NCBI RefSeq assembly: GCF_006538165.1
Contig: NZ_BDLU01000028.1
Location: 20,675 to 84,674, forward strand
Direction of reading: 5' to 3'
Length of the DNA: 64,000 nt
DNA from: Komagataeibacter diospyri
GTDB taxonomy: Bacteria; Pseudomonadota; Alphaproteobacteria; Acetobacterales; Acetobacteraceae
The notes beneath the pieces were generated by a model. That model was given only the letters and a program-made list of their open reading frames with translations, was not told where the DNA came from and did no database searches. The first letter of the stretch is position 1, and each line of letters opens with the position of its first letter. Shown one piece after another: positions 38,196-47,599 of this stretch. Position numbers and translations under genes: made by a program.

Positions 38196-39608
38196 TCAGA
38201 CAGCGGCCTCGGCAAAGATATGGGTGACATCGCGCTTCCACCGACCATGGTAGGCCGCAAGCCACGCTTCCGCCTGCGTGGGGCCACCGGCTGCGATTTC
38301 ATGCAGGGGGGCAAGGTGCCGGGTCTCGTCACGTCCCTGCGCGTCCCTGATATTACGCGCCCGCAACCCGTCGGTCGCCAGTTCGATCATCCGCGCGACA
38401 AGCGGGCGCAACGTACCGTGCCCCCATGGCGTGTCCAGACCGCTGCGCGGCACCGCGGCACGAATGGCGATATAGTCATCCCACCCATGTTCCAGCACCA
38501 GCTTTTCAGCAGCATGCACGGTGGCGTCATCATATAGCAGCCCGGTCCACAGCGCGGACTGCGCCAGCATCATGGCGGGCGATCCGGCATCGGCCCCCCG
38601 CATTTCCAGAAACTGCTTGAGCCGCACATCAGGGAAGGCGGTAGTCATATGATCCTCGAAATCGCCGATCGTCGGACGCTCCCCCTCCAGTCCAGGCGGG
38701 CAGCGTCCCGCCACCCAGTCCCGGAATGAACTGCCCGCGACATCAATCAGCCGGTCATCGCGGGTGACGAAATACATCGGCACATCCAGCAGCCAGTCCA
38801 CATAAGTGGCAAAGCTGAAGCCTTCTTCCATGAAACGGCGCGGCATGCCCGCACGTGCATTATCGGTATCGGTCCAGACACGCGCACGGTTGGACAGGAA
38901 CCCATTGGGATGGCCTTCATAAAACGGGGAACTGGCGAACAGCGCCGTTGCCACAGGCTGCAACGCAAGCGAGACCCGCATCTTGCGCGCCATGTCCGCT
39001 TCCGACCCGAAATCAAGATTGACCTGCACGGTGCAGGTCCGCAGCATCATGTCCAGCCCCAGCGTGCCCACCTTGGGCATGTAGTTGCGCATGATGGCGT
39101 AACGGCTTTTGGGCATCCACGGTATATCGGACCGTCTTGCGGTGGGGTGGAACCCCAGGGGGGCGAAACCGATACCCAGCCTGTCGCAGATCGGGCGGAT
39201 GGCGGCAAAATGGTGGTCCATTTCGGACTCGGTCTCATGCAGGGAAACCAGCGGCGCGCCGGACAGTTCAAACTGCCCGCCCGGCTCCAGCGAAATCGAA
39301 CCACCTTTTGCATCCGCCTGCCCCTTCAGGCCGATCAGCGCATCGCGGTCGATGATTTCTTCCCACCGCCTGCCGCCCGCTTCCGCCGCCAGCCCGCGCA
39401 GCAGATCCTCGATCCCCTGCGGTGCGTAAGGGGGCGAGGACCAGGCCCTGCGTCCCGGAGCTGCAGTGTCGGGCCGGACAAAACCGAATTTTTCATGTTC
39501 CGTGCCGATCCGCCATTCGGACCGGGGTCGGGCACCTGCCGCCAGAATTGCGACCATCTGGTCAAATGTTTCGATTACGGTTGAATTATGCGCGCCGGGA
39601 TTCGACAT
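38196..39608 (-). CDS. gshA: Glutamate-cysteine ligase, plant/alphaproteobacterial type
   Basis: ATP-dependent first step of glutathione synthesis, consuming cysteine made through the cys cluster. The 470-aa product belongs to the GCS2 plant-type family: WRIGTEHEKFGFV, GGSISLEPGGQFELSGAPL, LHETESEM, RYAIMRNYMPKVGTLGLDMM, TCTVQVNLDFGSE. Cysteines that form the redox switch in plants are not obviously conserved. Start ATG 39608. The downstream gap toward mbfA carries a strong hairpin. rsmE lies upstream on the same strand (94 bp). Confidence 0.95.
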   Translation of the reverse strand: MSNPGAHNSTVIETFDQMVAILAAGARPRSEWRIGTEHEKFGFVRPDTAAPGRRAWSSPPYAPQGIEDLLRGLAAEAGGRRWEEIIDRDALIGLKGQADAKGGSISLEPGGQFELSGAPLVSLHETESEMDHHFAAIRPICDRLGIGFAPLGFHPTARRSDIPWMPKSRYAIMRNYMPKVGTLGLDMMLRTCTVQVNLDFGSEADMARKMRVSLALQPVATALFASSPFYEGHPNGFLSNRARVWTDTDNARAGMPRRFMEEGFSFATYVDWLLDVPMYFVTRDDRLIDVAGSSFRDWVAGRCPPGLEGERPTIGDFEDHMTTAFPDVRLKQFLEMRGADAGSPAMMLAQSALWTGLLYDDATVHAAEKLVLEHGWDDYIAIRAAVPRSGLDTPWGHGTLRPLVARMIELATDGLRARNIRDAQGRDETRHLAPLHEIAAGGPTQAEAWLAAYHGRWKRDVTHIFAEAAV

Positions 39609-39702
39609 GGCGGGGGCAATATCCTCAAATGACAGTCAGATTAACGCCGGCGACAGGCTGAACGCGCATGCCGGAGGGGGCAGGTGTTTATTGACCCATC
39701 CC

Positions 39703-40428
39703 TCATAAGGCCTTGAGGCCAGCCCCGACAAGAGCCAGCGCCGCCGCCGCCGCCGTATCCGCACGCAGCACAAGATCCCCAAGCGACAGTGGCCGTACGA
39801 ACGACCGTGCACGCAGCATGTCATGTTCACGCGGGGAAAAACCACCTTCGGGGCCGATCAGCACGCAGTCCCCGGATCGCGCCACGACGGGAGCAGCCGG
39901 AGCATTGCTACGTTCAAGGGCGGCAAAAAGACTGACATCATCAGGCCATCGGGACAGCACCATCGGCAGGTCCGCCAGCGGGTCGATGCCGGGCACATCA
40001 AGGCGCTCGCACTGTTCGGCGGCCTCGACCGCGATACTTTCCAGACGGACGGTATTGATACGGTGGGTGTTGGTGCGTTCGCTAGCCACGGGGCGAAAAC
40101 GTGTGACCCCCAGTTCGGTACCCATGCGGATGACCGTTTCGGTCGCATCGCGCTTGAGCGGCGCAAACAGCAGGCATACCCCCCGTGTCGCCACAGGCGC
40201 GCGAGTCTGCCCTACCAGTTGGATGCGGCAGCGATCCCGGCGCAGGTGGTCGATGACACCATGCCATTCCCCATCGCGTACATTGAAGAGCGCAACCTCC
40301 GCCCCCACCTGCCGGCGCAGGACGGTGCCGAGATAGTGGGCCTGTCCCGCTTCCAGATCCAGCATGGCGTCACGCGCCATCGGGGCAATCGTTTCGGGGG
40401 CAATGAACAGTCGCGGGCAATCCCTCAT
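39703..40428 (-). CDS. rsmE: 16S rRNA (uracil-1498-N3)-methyltransferase
   Basis: Methylates U1498 of 16S rRNA in assembled 30S subunits. The product of about 241 aa has the N-terminal PUA-like domain (AGQAHYLGTVLRRQVGAEVALFN) and a SPOUT knot with RMGTELGVTRFRPVASERT, LIGPEGGFSPREHDML and SLGDLVLRADTAAAAAL. I use ATG 40428 (MRDCPRLFIAPE), where homology begins; ATG 40458 is an alternative with a weak ribosome site. Precedes gshA on the same strand and is divergent from ubiA. Confidence 0.94.
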   Translation of the reverse strand: MRDCPRLFIAPETIAPMARDAMLDLEAGQAHYLGTVLRRQVGAEVALFNVRDGEWHGVIDHLRRDRCRIQLVGQTRAPVATRGVCLLFAPLKRDATETVIRMGTELGVTRFRPVASERTNTHRINTVRLESIAVEAAEQCERLDVPGIDPLADLPMVLSRWPDDVSLFAALERSNAPAAPVVARSGDCVLIGPEGGFSPREHDMLRARSFVRPLSLGDLVLRADTAAAAALALVGAGLKAL

Positions 40429-40586
40429 GCCTGACGGTAACCTTTCGCACTTAATCATAACGCCGGGGCCGGTCTTGACCCGGCGGGGTCTTCCGGCCCA
40501 TCTGTTTCGCCATTAGCAGCCACGGGGCGATCCGTCATCGGCAAACCCTGCCCCGCTGGCGCTGCCAAGCCCGAAGGAGTTGCCCC

Positions 40587-41504
40587 GTGGACCAGCCTGT
40601 ACCCCATACAGACATCCGGGTGGATGGCTGGATCGGCCGTCTGCCCGTGCGCCTGCGTCCCTATGCGCTGCTGGCGCGCCTGGACCGGCCCATTGGCACG
40701 TGGCTGCTGTTTCTGCCGGGCGTGTGGGGTATCCTGTTACCGGCGGGCGTGCCGGTGGCGCACCGTATTTTCCTGATCGTGCTGTTCGGTATCGGCAGCG
40801 TCGTGATGCGTGGTGCCGGCTGTGTGGTCAATGACATGTGGGACCGTGACATTGACCGGCAGGTCGCACGCACCGCAGGCCGCCCGCTGGCATCTGGCGC
40901 GCTGTCGATGCGGGAGGCAGCGCTGTTCCTCGCGGCCCTGCTGCTGATCGGGTTCAATATCCTCATGAGCCTCAATACCCTGTCACAGGTGCTGGGCGCG
41001 TCCTCGCTTATCCTTGTCGGGCTGTACCCGCTCGCCAAACGGGTGACATGGTGGCCGCAGCTGGTCATGGGGTTCACGTTCGGCTTTGGCGCGCCGCTGG
41101 GCTACACTGCGGCGGCGGACCGGATCGAACCCGCCCTGTTCGCGCTGTATGCCGCCACCATCGTCTGGCAGCTTGGATTTGATACGATCTACGGCTTTCA
41201 GGACATGGAAGATGACGCCCGCATTGGCGTGCGGTCAACGTCGCGCCTGATGGCCGGGCATGCGCGGCTGTTTGTGGGCATATGCTACGCGCTGACGGTT
41301 GCCGGACTGGCGGCGGCAGGGTGGCTTGCCCATACGGGTTACGGGTTCTGGCTGACGCTGCCCCTGCCTGCCATGCTGCTGGCATGGCAGGTCAGCCGCC
41401 TGGACGCGCGTGATCCGGCCGGGTGCCTGCGCCTGTTCCGCTTCAACCGCGAAACCGGCCTGGTCATCGCACTGGCCATGCTGACGGGTATGCTTACGCG
41501 TTAA
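40587..41504 (+). CDS. ubiA: 4-hydroxybenzoate polyprenyltransferase
   Basis: Integral inner-membrane prenyltransferase that joins the polyprenyl tail to 4-hydroxybenzoate in ubiquinone synthesis. The 305-aa product has the first Asp-rich motif NDMWDRDIDRQVART near residue 82 and the second, DTIYGFQDMEDDARIGVRST, near residue 198, with about eight membrane helices. It starts at GTG 40587 with AAGGAG upstream. The 3' end overlaps the convergent dienelactone hydrolase-like gene by 11 bp. Acetic acid bacteria depend on ubiquinone for membrane-bound oxidations. Confidence 0.95.
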   Translation: MDQPVPHTDIRVDGWIGRLPVRLRPYALLARLDRPIGTWLLFLPGVWGILLPAGVPVAHRIFLIVLFGIGSVVMRGAGCVVNDMWDRDIDRQVARTAGRPLASGALSMREAALFLAALLLIGFNILMSLNTLSQVLGASSLILVGLYPLAKRVTWWPQLVMGFTFGFGAPLGYTAAADRIEPALFALYAATIVWQLGFDTIYGFQDMEDDARIGVRSTSRLMAGHARLFVGICYALTVAGLAAAGWLAHTGYGFWLTLPLPAMLLAWQVSRLDARDPAGCLRLFRFNRETGLVIALAMLTGMLTR

Positions 41505-42243
41505 GATGCATTGTGCGGCCCAGAAAAGTGCGGGCCATGTCCATGCATTGCAGGAACAGGGCGGAATCGTAACGATGCCCTTCATCACGCAGGAATGCGT
41601 GCTGGGCATTGAATTCATGCCATTCGTAACGGGTGCCCGCATGTTCCAGCGCCTCGCGGATCATCTGCCGACCGGCAAAGGGCACATGCGGGTCCTGCCG
41701 CCCCCAGACCAGAAACGCCTCACCCTTCATCTCGCCCACGCGCACAAGCGTATCGTCGCATTTCCCATGGCCAAGGCTGTGGGCATGGATATCGGTGGCA
41801 TAGAAACACACAGCCGCCCTTACGCGCGGATCAAGGGCCGCACGAAACGCCAGATGCCCGCCAAGGCACACGCCCATCGTGGCCATGGCACCGGTACAGT
41901 GCGGGTAGGTTTCCAGCCAGTCCAGCGCCGCGCGCGCATCATGATCATAGGCCGCAAGCGGTTTTTCGTGTTTCAGGAAATTGCCCCGGTCAGTACCCGG
42001 TTTGTCATAGGCCAGAACGGTGCCCGCCGGTTCATATTCATGATAGACCTCAGGCACGCAGACCACATGCCCCAGCCCCGCCATCATGGCCGCAAGCCTG
42101 CGGATGGGGCCCGTCACCTGGTAGATTTCCGAAAAAAGGACAATGCCGGGAAAGCGTCCCGCAATGGCCGGACGGAAAACATGCATCCGCATCATGCCTG
42201 ATGGTGTCGGGATGTCTGCCGTTTCGTCTGAAAGGATAATCAT
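41494..42243 (-). CDS. Dienelactone hydrolase family protein
   Basis: A 249-aa alpha/beta hydrolase with a cysteine nucleophile in GVCLGGH (near residue 125), Asp in WGRQDPHVP and His in NAQHAFLRDEG, the dienelactone hydrolase triad. MHVFRPAIAGRFPGIVLFSEIYQV at the N-terminus is typical of carboxymethylenebutenolidase-like proteins. No aromatic-degradation genes are nearby, so the substrate is unknown. Start ATG 42243, divergent from the gluconate permease. Confidence 0.88.
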   Translation of the reverse strand: MIILSDETADIPTPSGMMRMHVFRPAIAGRFPGIVLFSEIYQVTGPIRRLAAMMAGLGHVVCVPEVYHEYEPAGTVLAYDKPGTDRGNFLKHEKPLAAYDHDARAALDWLETYPHCTGAMATMGVCLGGHLAFRAALDPRVRAAVCFYATDIHAHSLGHGKCDDTLVRVGEMKGEAFLVWGRQDPHVPFAGRQMIREALEHAGTRYEWHEFNAQHAFLRDEGHRYDSALFLQCMDMARTFLGRTMHLNA

Positions 42244-42392
42244 GGCAATATACGTGCTCCATAGGGCAAAAGGTCATGATAGCAGCATACGCATCCCCCA
42301 CCGAGGGGTCGGGCACCCTCACATTCGTGTAATATCAGATCAGGGAAATGGGGTGTTTTTGTTCAAATATTGCGCAAAAAAAGCTTCCAGCG

Positions 42393-42422
42393 TTGACATT
42401 CAATCACATCCCCGGCCTGTAT
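42393..42422 (+). promoter_or_regulatory. Possible promoter of the gluconate permease gene
   Basis: TTGACA at 42393-42398 is followed after 18 bp by CTGTAT at 42417-42422, 29 bp before the permease start. The -35 is a perfect match to the sigma70 consensus; the -10 is poor. Confidence 0.35.
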
Positions 42423-42450
42423 AGGGCATGAATTCATTACAGAAACCATA

Positions 42451-43794
42451 ATGTCATCCCTGTTCGCCCTCTCCCTCGCGTCGCTGGCGATCGTAGCCGT
42501 CGTGGTTCTGATCGCACGCTTCAAGATCAATCCGTTCATCGTGCTGTTCGCGGTCTCGCTTGCGCTGGCGCTGGGAGCGGGCATGCCACCACAGAAGGCC
42601 ATCGCATCGTTCGAAGCCGGTGCGGGACGCGTGCTGGGACATGTCGCGACCGTCATCGCGCTGGGTACCATGCTGGGCAAGATGCTGGCGGAATCGGGCG
42701 GGGCTGACCGGATCGCGGTCACGATCACCAGCCTTGCGGGTAAAAAGCGCGTCAGTTGGGCCATGATGGTGATCGGCCTGCTGGTGGGTCTGCCAGTGTT
42801 TTTCGAGGTCGGGTTCGTCCTGCTCATCCCCCTGGCTTTCACGCTGGCGCGGCGGACCAATACGCCATTGCTGCTGCTGGCGCTGCCCATGGGTGCGGCG
42901 CTGTCGGTTACGCACGCCATGATCCCGCCCCACCCCGCAACACTGCTGGCGCTGTCGGCCTATCATGCGGATATCGGGCGTGCGATCCTGTGGGGGATCG
43001 TGATCGGCACGCCGGTGGCGGCCCTTGCCGGGCCGATTTACGCGCGCTTCATCGCCGGGCGGATCGGGCCTGTCCTGCCGTCTGCGCTGGAAGCACAGTT
43101 CGTCAACCACGACATGCCCGAAAACATGCCTGGCTTCGGCATTACGGTCATGACCATCCTTTCCCCCGTCATCCTGATGCTGGTGGGATCAATGGCGGAC
43201 CTGGTGGCGACAGCGCATACGCCACTGAACAATGCGCTGCATTTCATCGGCAATACCGACATTGCGCTGGCACTGGCGACGCTGCTGTCATTTCAGGTCT
43301 TTGGCGCAGCCCGCGGGTTCAGCCGTGAAACCATCCTGAAATTCACCAATGACTGCCTGGCCCCTACCGCCCTGATCATGCTGCTGGTCGGCGCGGGCGG
43401 TGGTTTTGGTCAGGAACTGGTCGATAGCGGCGTGTCGTCGGCCATTACCGACCTTGCGGTGGGCGCGCATGTGCCGCTGCTGGTGCTGGCGTGGCTGCTG
43501 GCGGTGGTGGTGCGCGTGGCAACCGGGTCCGCCACTGTGGCCATGAGTACGGCGGCCGGTATTGTTGGCCCGATTCTGCTGCGCACCCATGCGGCGTCCC
43601 CCGAACTGATGGTGATCGTGACCGGGGCAGGGTCCGTGGCGCTGGGGCCGCTGAATGACGCAGGTTTCTGGCAGATCAAGGAATACCTTGGCCTGTCGGT
43701 TGGTCAGACCATAAAGACATGGTCGGTGATCGAAACCCTGATTGCCGTGCTGGGACTGGCATTCGCGATGATGATCTCGCTGGTGATCGGATAA
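42451..43794 (+). CDS. Gluconate permease, GntP family
   Basis: A 447-aa proton symporter of the GntP family with about 12-14 membrane helices. Recognisable parts are INPFIVLFAVSLALALGAGM, GKMLAESGGADRIA, GLPVFFEVGFVLLIPLAF, SVTHAMIPPHPATLLAL, and VRVATGSATVAMSTAAGIVGP near the C-terminus with LGPLNDAGFWQIKEYLGL. Gluconate is a periplasmic product of glucose oxidation in acetic acid bacteria, so uptake fits the proposed host. No gntK or gntR is adjacent. Downstream lies repeat copy D. Confidence 0.92.
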   Translation: MSSLFALSLASLAIVAVVVLIARFKINPFIVLFAVSLALALGAGMPPQKAIASFEAGAGRVLGHVATVIALGTMLGKMLAESGGADRIAVTITSLAGKKRVSWAMMVIGLLVGLPVFFEVGFVLLIPLAFTLARRTNTPLLLLALPMGAALSVTHAMIPPHPATLLALSAYHADIGRAILWGIVIGTPVAALAGPIYARFIAGRIGPVLPSALEAQFVNHDMPENMPGFGITVMTILSPVILMLVGSMADLVATAHTPLNNALHFIGNTDIALALATLLSFQVFGAARGFSRETILKFTNDCLAPTALIMLLVGAGGGFGQELVDSGVSSAITDLAVGAHVPLLVLAWLLAVVVRVATGSATVAMSTAAGIVGPILLRTHAASPELMVIVTGAGSVALGPLNDAGFWQIKEYLGLSVGQTIKTWSVIETLIAVLGLAFAMMISLVIG

Positions 43795-43810
43795 CCTGAA
43801 GCCTGTTTGA

Positions 43811-43920
43811 GAATAACCGATTGATAAAAATCACGTGCGTTTCTGATCCTGTTTTTTTAAAAAAAAGGCTGCATTCTTCGAATGCTTTTTGAAAAAATCT
43901 TCACCAGAAACTTTTGATTT
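43811..43920 (+). repeat. AT-rich intergenic repeat, copy D
   Basis: The copy contains GATTGATAAAAATCACG, a TTTTTTTAAAAAAAAGG palindrome, GCATTCTTCGAATGC, and GAAAAAATCTTCACCAGAAA followed by CTTTTGATT. It shares the ATTGATA start, the central ATTCTTC word and the CACC(A)AAAACTTT end with copy C. It separates the convergent ends of the permease gene and pncA. Confidence 0.6.
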
Positions 43921-43932
43921 TCAGCATATCGT

Positions 43933-44529
43933 TCAATCGTGGTTATCTGCCAGCACGTCTGCCGCCCGCGCCTGATCCACCCCTTCCATACCCAGCGCGG
44001 CCAGCACTGACGCAGGGGCCTGCCGCACGCCGCAGCAGGCATCGGGCAGGATGAAGGTTGCAAACCCTGCCCGGACCGCGTCGCGTGCAGTGGCTGCCAC
44101 GCAGTAATCCAGTGCCACACCCACTACGAATACGCGGGTAATCCCCCTGCCCTTCAGCAGGTCATCCAACCCGGTGCGGCTGGCGTGGTCGTTGTCTTCA
44201 AATGCGGAATAGCTGTCGATATCGGGATTCAGTCCCTTGCGCAGCACCACGCCGATATGCGCCTGCGCCAATGTGGGCAAAAGGTCTGCCCCCGGCGTGC
44301 CCGCCACACAATGCACCGGCCATGGACCTCCCTGCCCGACAAAGGATACATGCCCCGCCGGGTGCCAGTCCTGCGTTGCGACAATCACGCCAAATGGCAG
44401 GTCGCATAACGGATTGATCAGGGTGGGCAGCCTATCCGCCCCCGGTACGCCAAGGGAACCGCCAGGCATGAAATCGACCTGCATGTCAATAATCAGCAGG
44501 GCATCCGTGGCAGTTATACGCGGGGACAT
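43933..44529 (-). CDS. pncA: Nicotinamidase (isochorismatase-like hydrolase)
   Basis: Deamidates nicotinamide to nicotinate for NAD salvage. The 198-aa product has the catalytic triad D15 (LIIDMQVDF), K98 (VVLRKGLN) and C143 (VALDYCVAATA), plus metal ligands D54 and H56 (TQDWHPAGH) and H73 (WPVHCVAG). Start ATG 44529. The gene is bracketed by repeat copies D and E and has no operon partner, which makes it look like a self-contained cassette. Confidence 0.94.
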   Translation of the reverse strand: MSPRITATDALLIIDMQVDFMPGGSLGVPGADRLPTLINPLCDLPFGVIVATQDWHPAGHVSFVGQGGPWPVHCVAGTPGADLLPTLAQAHIGVVLRKGLNPDIDSYSAFEDNDHASRTGLDDLLKGRGITRVFVVGVALDYCVAATARDAVRAGFATFILPDACCGVRQAPASVLAALGMEGVDQARAADVLADNHD

Positions 44530-44582
44530 GATCCGTCTTTCCTTATCTTTTATCGAGACAGCACGATGCCCGCTTGAAAACT

Positions 44583-44680
44583 ACTAGAAAATAAAAGTTT
44601 TTGGATGGCGATGTTTTGAAAAAGGGCAACGTTTTCCAGAGCTGTCCGAAAAAAGCTTTACCAAAAACTTTCTATAATTT
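44583..44680 (+). repeat. AT-rich intergenic repeat, copy E
   Basis: It starts ACTAGAAAATAAAAG then TTTTTGGATGGCG, continues TTTTGAAAAAGGGC, and ends CGAAAAAAGCTTTACC followed by AAAAACTTTCTATAATTT. The AAAGTTTTTGG left end and CCAAAAACTTT right end are exact inverted repeats of 11 bp, the clearest terminal inverted repeats in the family. It lies between the pncA start and the der stop. Confidence 0.65.
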
Positions 44681-44747
44681 GTGCGGTTACCATGACGGCT
44701 ACCAAAAACAGAAAATCCGGACGGAAGAACCGCCCGGATCATCATAG

Positions 44748-46169
44748 TCAGCTTTTGGCGTAGGGGTTGCTTGATGCCCGCAGCAGCAGCCGGATCGGCG
44801 TGCCGGGCAGGTCAAACGTCTCACGCAGGCCATTGACCAGATAACGCTGATAATCTTCAGGCAGCTGGTCCGTGCGGGTGCCGAACACGATAAACGTGGG
44901 CGGGCGCGCCTTGGCCTGCGTGACGTAGCGCAGCTTGAGTCTGCGGCCATCAACCAGCGGTGGCGGATGCCGTTCGATCATCATCTCGAACCACCGGTTA
45001 AGCGCGCCGGTCGCAACACGACGGTTCCAGATGTCATAGGCCCGGCGCACGGTCGGCAGCAGCTTGTTGATCCCTGCCCCGGTCATGGCGGAAAACGCGA
45101 CAACGGGTATGCCGCGCATCTGTGCCAGCGACGTCTCGATACGGTCCTTGATGGCCTGCCGGGTCGCGGCCCGGTCCTCCACCGCGTCCCATTTGTTCAG
45201 CGCCAGTACGCAGCACCGGCCTTCACGCTCGATCAGGCGGGCGATCTGCAGGTCCTGTTCATGCACGCCCAGCGTCGCATCAAGCACGAGGATGACGACC
45301 TCCGCCATCTTCAGCGCCTCGATCGAGGCGGAAACGGACATCTTCTCCAGCGTTTCGTCAATCCGCGCCTTGCGGCGCAGGCCCGCGGTATCAACCAGTT
45401 GGATCGGGCCCTGATCGTCATGCAGCATGACGGCAATGGAATCGCGCGTAAGCCCCGGTTCCGGGCCGGTAATCATCCGTTCTTCGCCCAGCAGGCGGTT
45501 CAGCAGCGTGGACTTGCCCGCATTGGGACGACCGACAATGGCAAGGCGCAGCGGACCGGGGGGCCGGACATCCTCCTCCTCGCCTTCCGCCTGTTCACGC
45601 CGGGTGCGGCGCGTGGCCTTCTGCACGGGCGGCAGATCGGTGGGGGGCAGGCGGTCGGCGATTTCGGACATGAGGTCGGCCACGCCTTCCCCATGCTCGG
45701 CAGAGATGGCCAGTGGCGTACCAAGACCCAGCGAGAACGCTTCCATGGCGGCGGCAGCCCCCTGCCGCCCTTCCGCCTTGTTGGCGACCAGCAGCACGGG
45801 ACGGCCCTGCCGACGCAGCCAGTTGGCGAAATGCTCATCCGCAGGCGTCAGGCCGCTGCGCGCGTCAATGCAGAACAGCACAAGGTCCGCATCCGCCACC
45901 GCGGATTCGGAAGATGCCCGCATACGCCCGTACAGCGTATCGGGAGCCGCTTCTTCCAGCCCCGCCGTATCAATTATGCGAATGGCGCGGCCACGGACCG
46001 TGGCCTGCCCTTCCTTACGGTCGCGGGTTACGCCGGGGGTGTCGGCCACAAGCGCCTGCCTGCGACCGACCAGCCGGTTGAAAATGGTCGACTTGCCGAC
46101 ATTTGGCCTGCCCGCGATCACGACAACCGGCAGCGCATCCACTGGCGCGGATGGAAAAGATGAACTCAC
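44748..46169 (-). CDS. der: Ribosome-associated GTPase Der (EngA)
   Basis: Essential double GTPase for 50S subunit maturation. The 473-aa product has two G domains, with P-loops GRPNVGKST (near residue 20) and GRPNAGKST (near residue 212), G3 DTAGL twice, G4 NKAE and NKWD, and a C-terminal KH-like domain (LKLRYVTQAKARPPTFIVFG). I start at GTG 46169, 17 bp after the bamB stop; there is no ATG in the region, and the open frame further upstream is out of family. Downstream of yfgM-bamB as in E. coli. Confidence 0.94.
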   Translation of the reverse strand: MSSSFPSAPVDALPVVVIAGRPNVGKSTIFNRLVGRRQALVADTPGVTRDRKEGQATVRGRAIRIIDTAGLEEAAPDTLYGRMRASSESAVADADLVLFCIDARSGLTPADEHFANWLRRQGRPVLLVANKAEGRQGAAAAMEAFSLGLGTPLAISAEHGEGVADLMSEIADRLPPTDLPPVQKATRRTRREQAEGEEEDVRPPGPLRLAIVGRPNAGKSTLLNRLLGEERMITGPEPGLTRDSIAVMLHDDQGPIQLVDTAGLRRKARIDETLEKMSVSASIEALKMAEVVILVLDATLGVHEQDLQIARLIEREGRCCVLALNKWDAVEDRAATRQAIKDRIETSLAQMRGIPVVAFSAMTGAGINKLLPTVRRAYDIWNRRVATGALNRWFEMMIERHPPPLVDGRRLKLRYVTQAKARPPTFIVFGTRTDQLPEDYQRYLVNGLRETFDLPGTPIRLLLRASSNPYAKS

Positions 46170-46185
46170 TGCGGCAACTTTCTTT

Positions 46186-47559
46186 TTAACTATAGGCGAT
46201 AAGGTAGCCGTTATTGTCCAGCAGCAACAGCAGATTATCGACCACAATGGGCGCGGTCGTCACCTGACCGGGCAGTTTGTGCAGGGATTCGATATGCCCC
46301 TGCGCCGGATCGATGATGGCGACCCCGTTTTCGGGGAAGCTGGAAACAAACACCAGCTTGCCCCCCGCCAGAAGCGGGCCGTTCCATACGATGCCGCGCT
46401 TCTGCTTGTCAGAATTTTCGTACTGGCGCAGTTGCGTGATCCAGCGGACATGACCCGAAAGCCGGTCAAGGCAGGCCACCTGCTGGTCCATGGAGATGAT
46501 GAAGATCCAGTCCCCGATCACCAGCGGCGTGTTCTGCCCCGAAATGCCACGTTCCCACAGCCTGCGGCCCGAACGCATGTCAATGGCCACCAGCACCGCA
46601 CCTGTGCTTATGGCATAGGCCGTGCCATCGGCGATGACCGGCATGCCATGCACGCACGAAAAGTCGATCAGCGCCTGCTGCCCGTTGGTGCTGCCCAGCG
46701 TGTCGGCCCACACTACCTCACCACCTTCCGCACGCAGCGCCACAAGGTCGCCCGAACCGAAACCGGCCAGCACGACGCCATCGGCCACGGCCGGGGCAGG
46801 CTGGCCATATATGACGGTATCGGCGGCGGTTGCGGCGTATGTCCACAGCACGTTGCCATTTTCGGCATCAAGGCAGTACAGGTGCTCATCAATGGTGCCA
46901 AGGAACAGGCGGCCATTGACAACGGTGGGCGCGGACCGGCCGGGGGTCTGGATATTGACGCGCCATTTCAGCTTGCCCGTCGCGGCGTCCAGAGCCAGCG
47001 CCTGGCCTATGCCGTCAACGACATACAGCGTATCGCCATCAACACTGATCCCGCCGCCCAGATTGTCCGAACGCATCTTGCGCGGCTTGGGGTTGTATTC
47101 CCACAGCTTGTGCATGGCGGGCCAGCGATAGGCCCGGATCACGCCCTGTGCATCCATTACGAAAATGCGACCGTTCTGGACCACTGGCGGCGCCTGGATA
47201 ATGCCGCGCCCGCTATTGCCCAGAGCAACGTAATACAGCGGTTCCGGTTCGGAAATGCCGGCACCGATGTCATGCGTCCATTCATGCCGCATGGCCCCGC
47301 GCCAGGCAATGTCCATGCCCACATGGTCGGGATTGACGCCCGATTGCGGCCATGCGTTCAGCGCCGTGGGGGCAGGCACGGTCACGACCTGCGTTTCATC
47401 GGGGTCAACGGTCAGGCCGGCCTTGGTCTGCAGCACGTCGGAACGGTGGCCGATCAGCAGCGGCTTCTTTTTCTGCGCACTGGAACAGGCAGCCAGGGCG
47501 GGCAGCAGCGCGGCCCCGGCACCAAGTAACGCGTGGCGGCGGCTCAGGGCTGGTTTCAT
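46186..47559 (-). CDS. bamB: Outer-membrane assembly lipoprotein BamB
   Basis: PQQ-like eight-bladed beta-propeller lipoprotein of the BAM complex, which inserts outer-membrane proteins. From ATG 47559 the product has 457 aa, with a lipoprotein signal (RRHALLGAGAALLPALAAC, Cys25). Repeats with A-x-D-x-x-T/G-G-x-x-x-W patterns follow (ALDAATGKLKWRV, CLDAENGNVLWTY, AIDMRSGRRLWERG, CLDRLSGHVRWIT). AGGAAG precedes the ATG; an in-frame ATG at 47580 lacks a ribosome site. It sits between the YfgM-like gene and der. Confidence 0.9.
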   Translation of the reverse strand: MKPALSRRHALLGAGAALLPALAACSSAQKKKPLLIGHRSDVLQTKAGLTVDPDETQVVTVPAPTALNAWPQSGVNPDHVGMDIAWRGAMRHEWTHDIGAGISEPEPLYYVALGNSGRGIIQAPPVVQNGRIFVMDAQGVIRAYRWPAMHKLWEYNPKPRKMRSDNLGGGISVDGDTLYVVDGIGQALALDAATGKLKWRVNIQTPGRSAPTVVNGRLFLGTIDEHLYCLDAENGNVLWTYAATAADTVIYGQPAPAVADGVVLAGFGSGDLVALRAEGGEVVWADTLGSTNGQQALIDFSCVHGMPVIADGTAYAISTGAVLVAIDMRSGRRLWERGISGQNTPLVIGDWIFIISMDQQVACLDRLSGHVRWITQLRQYENSDKQKRGIVWNGPLLAGGKLVFVSSFPENGVAIIDPAQGHIESLHKLPGQVTTAPIVVDNLLLLLDNNGYLIAYS

Positions 47560-47599
47560 GGTCTTCCTGTCTGTGGGCATGGGGGTGTCATGGGTCGGG

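Noticed and set aside
45427..47529. A 700-codon open frame on the plus strand opposite der and bamB
   Set aside because: It is antisense to two securely identified genes, and its composition is the usual shadow of GC-rich coding sequence.
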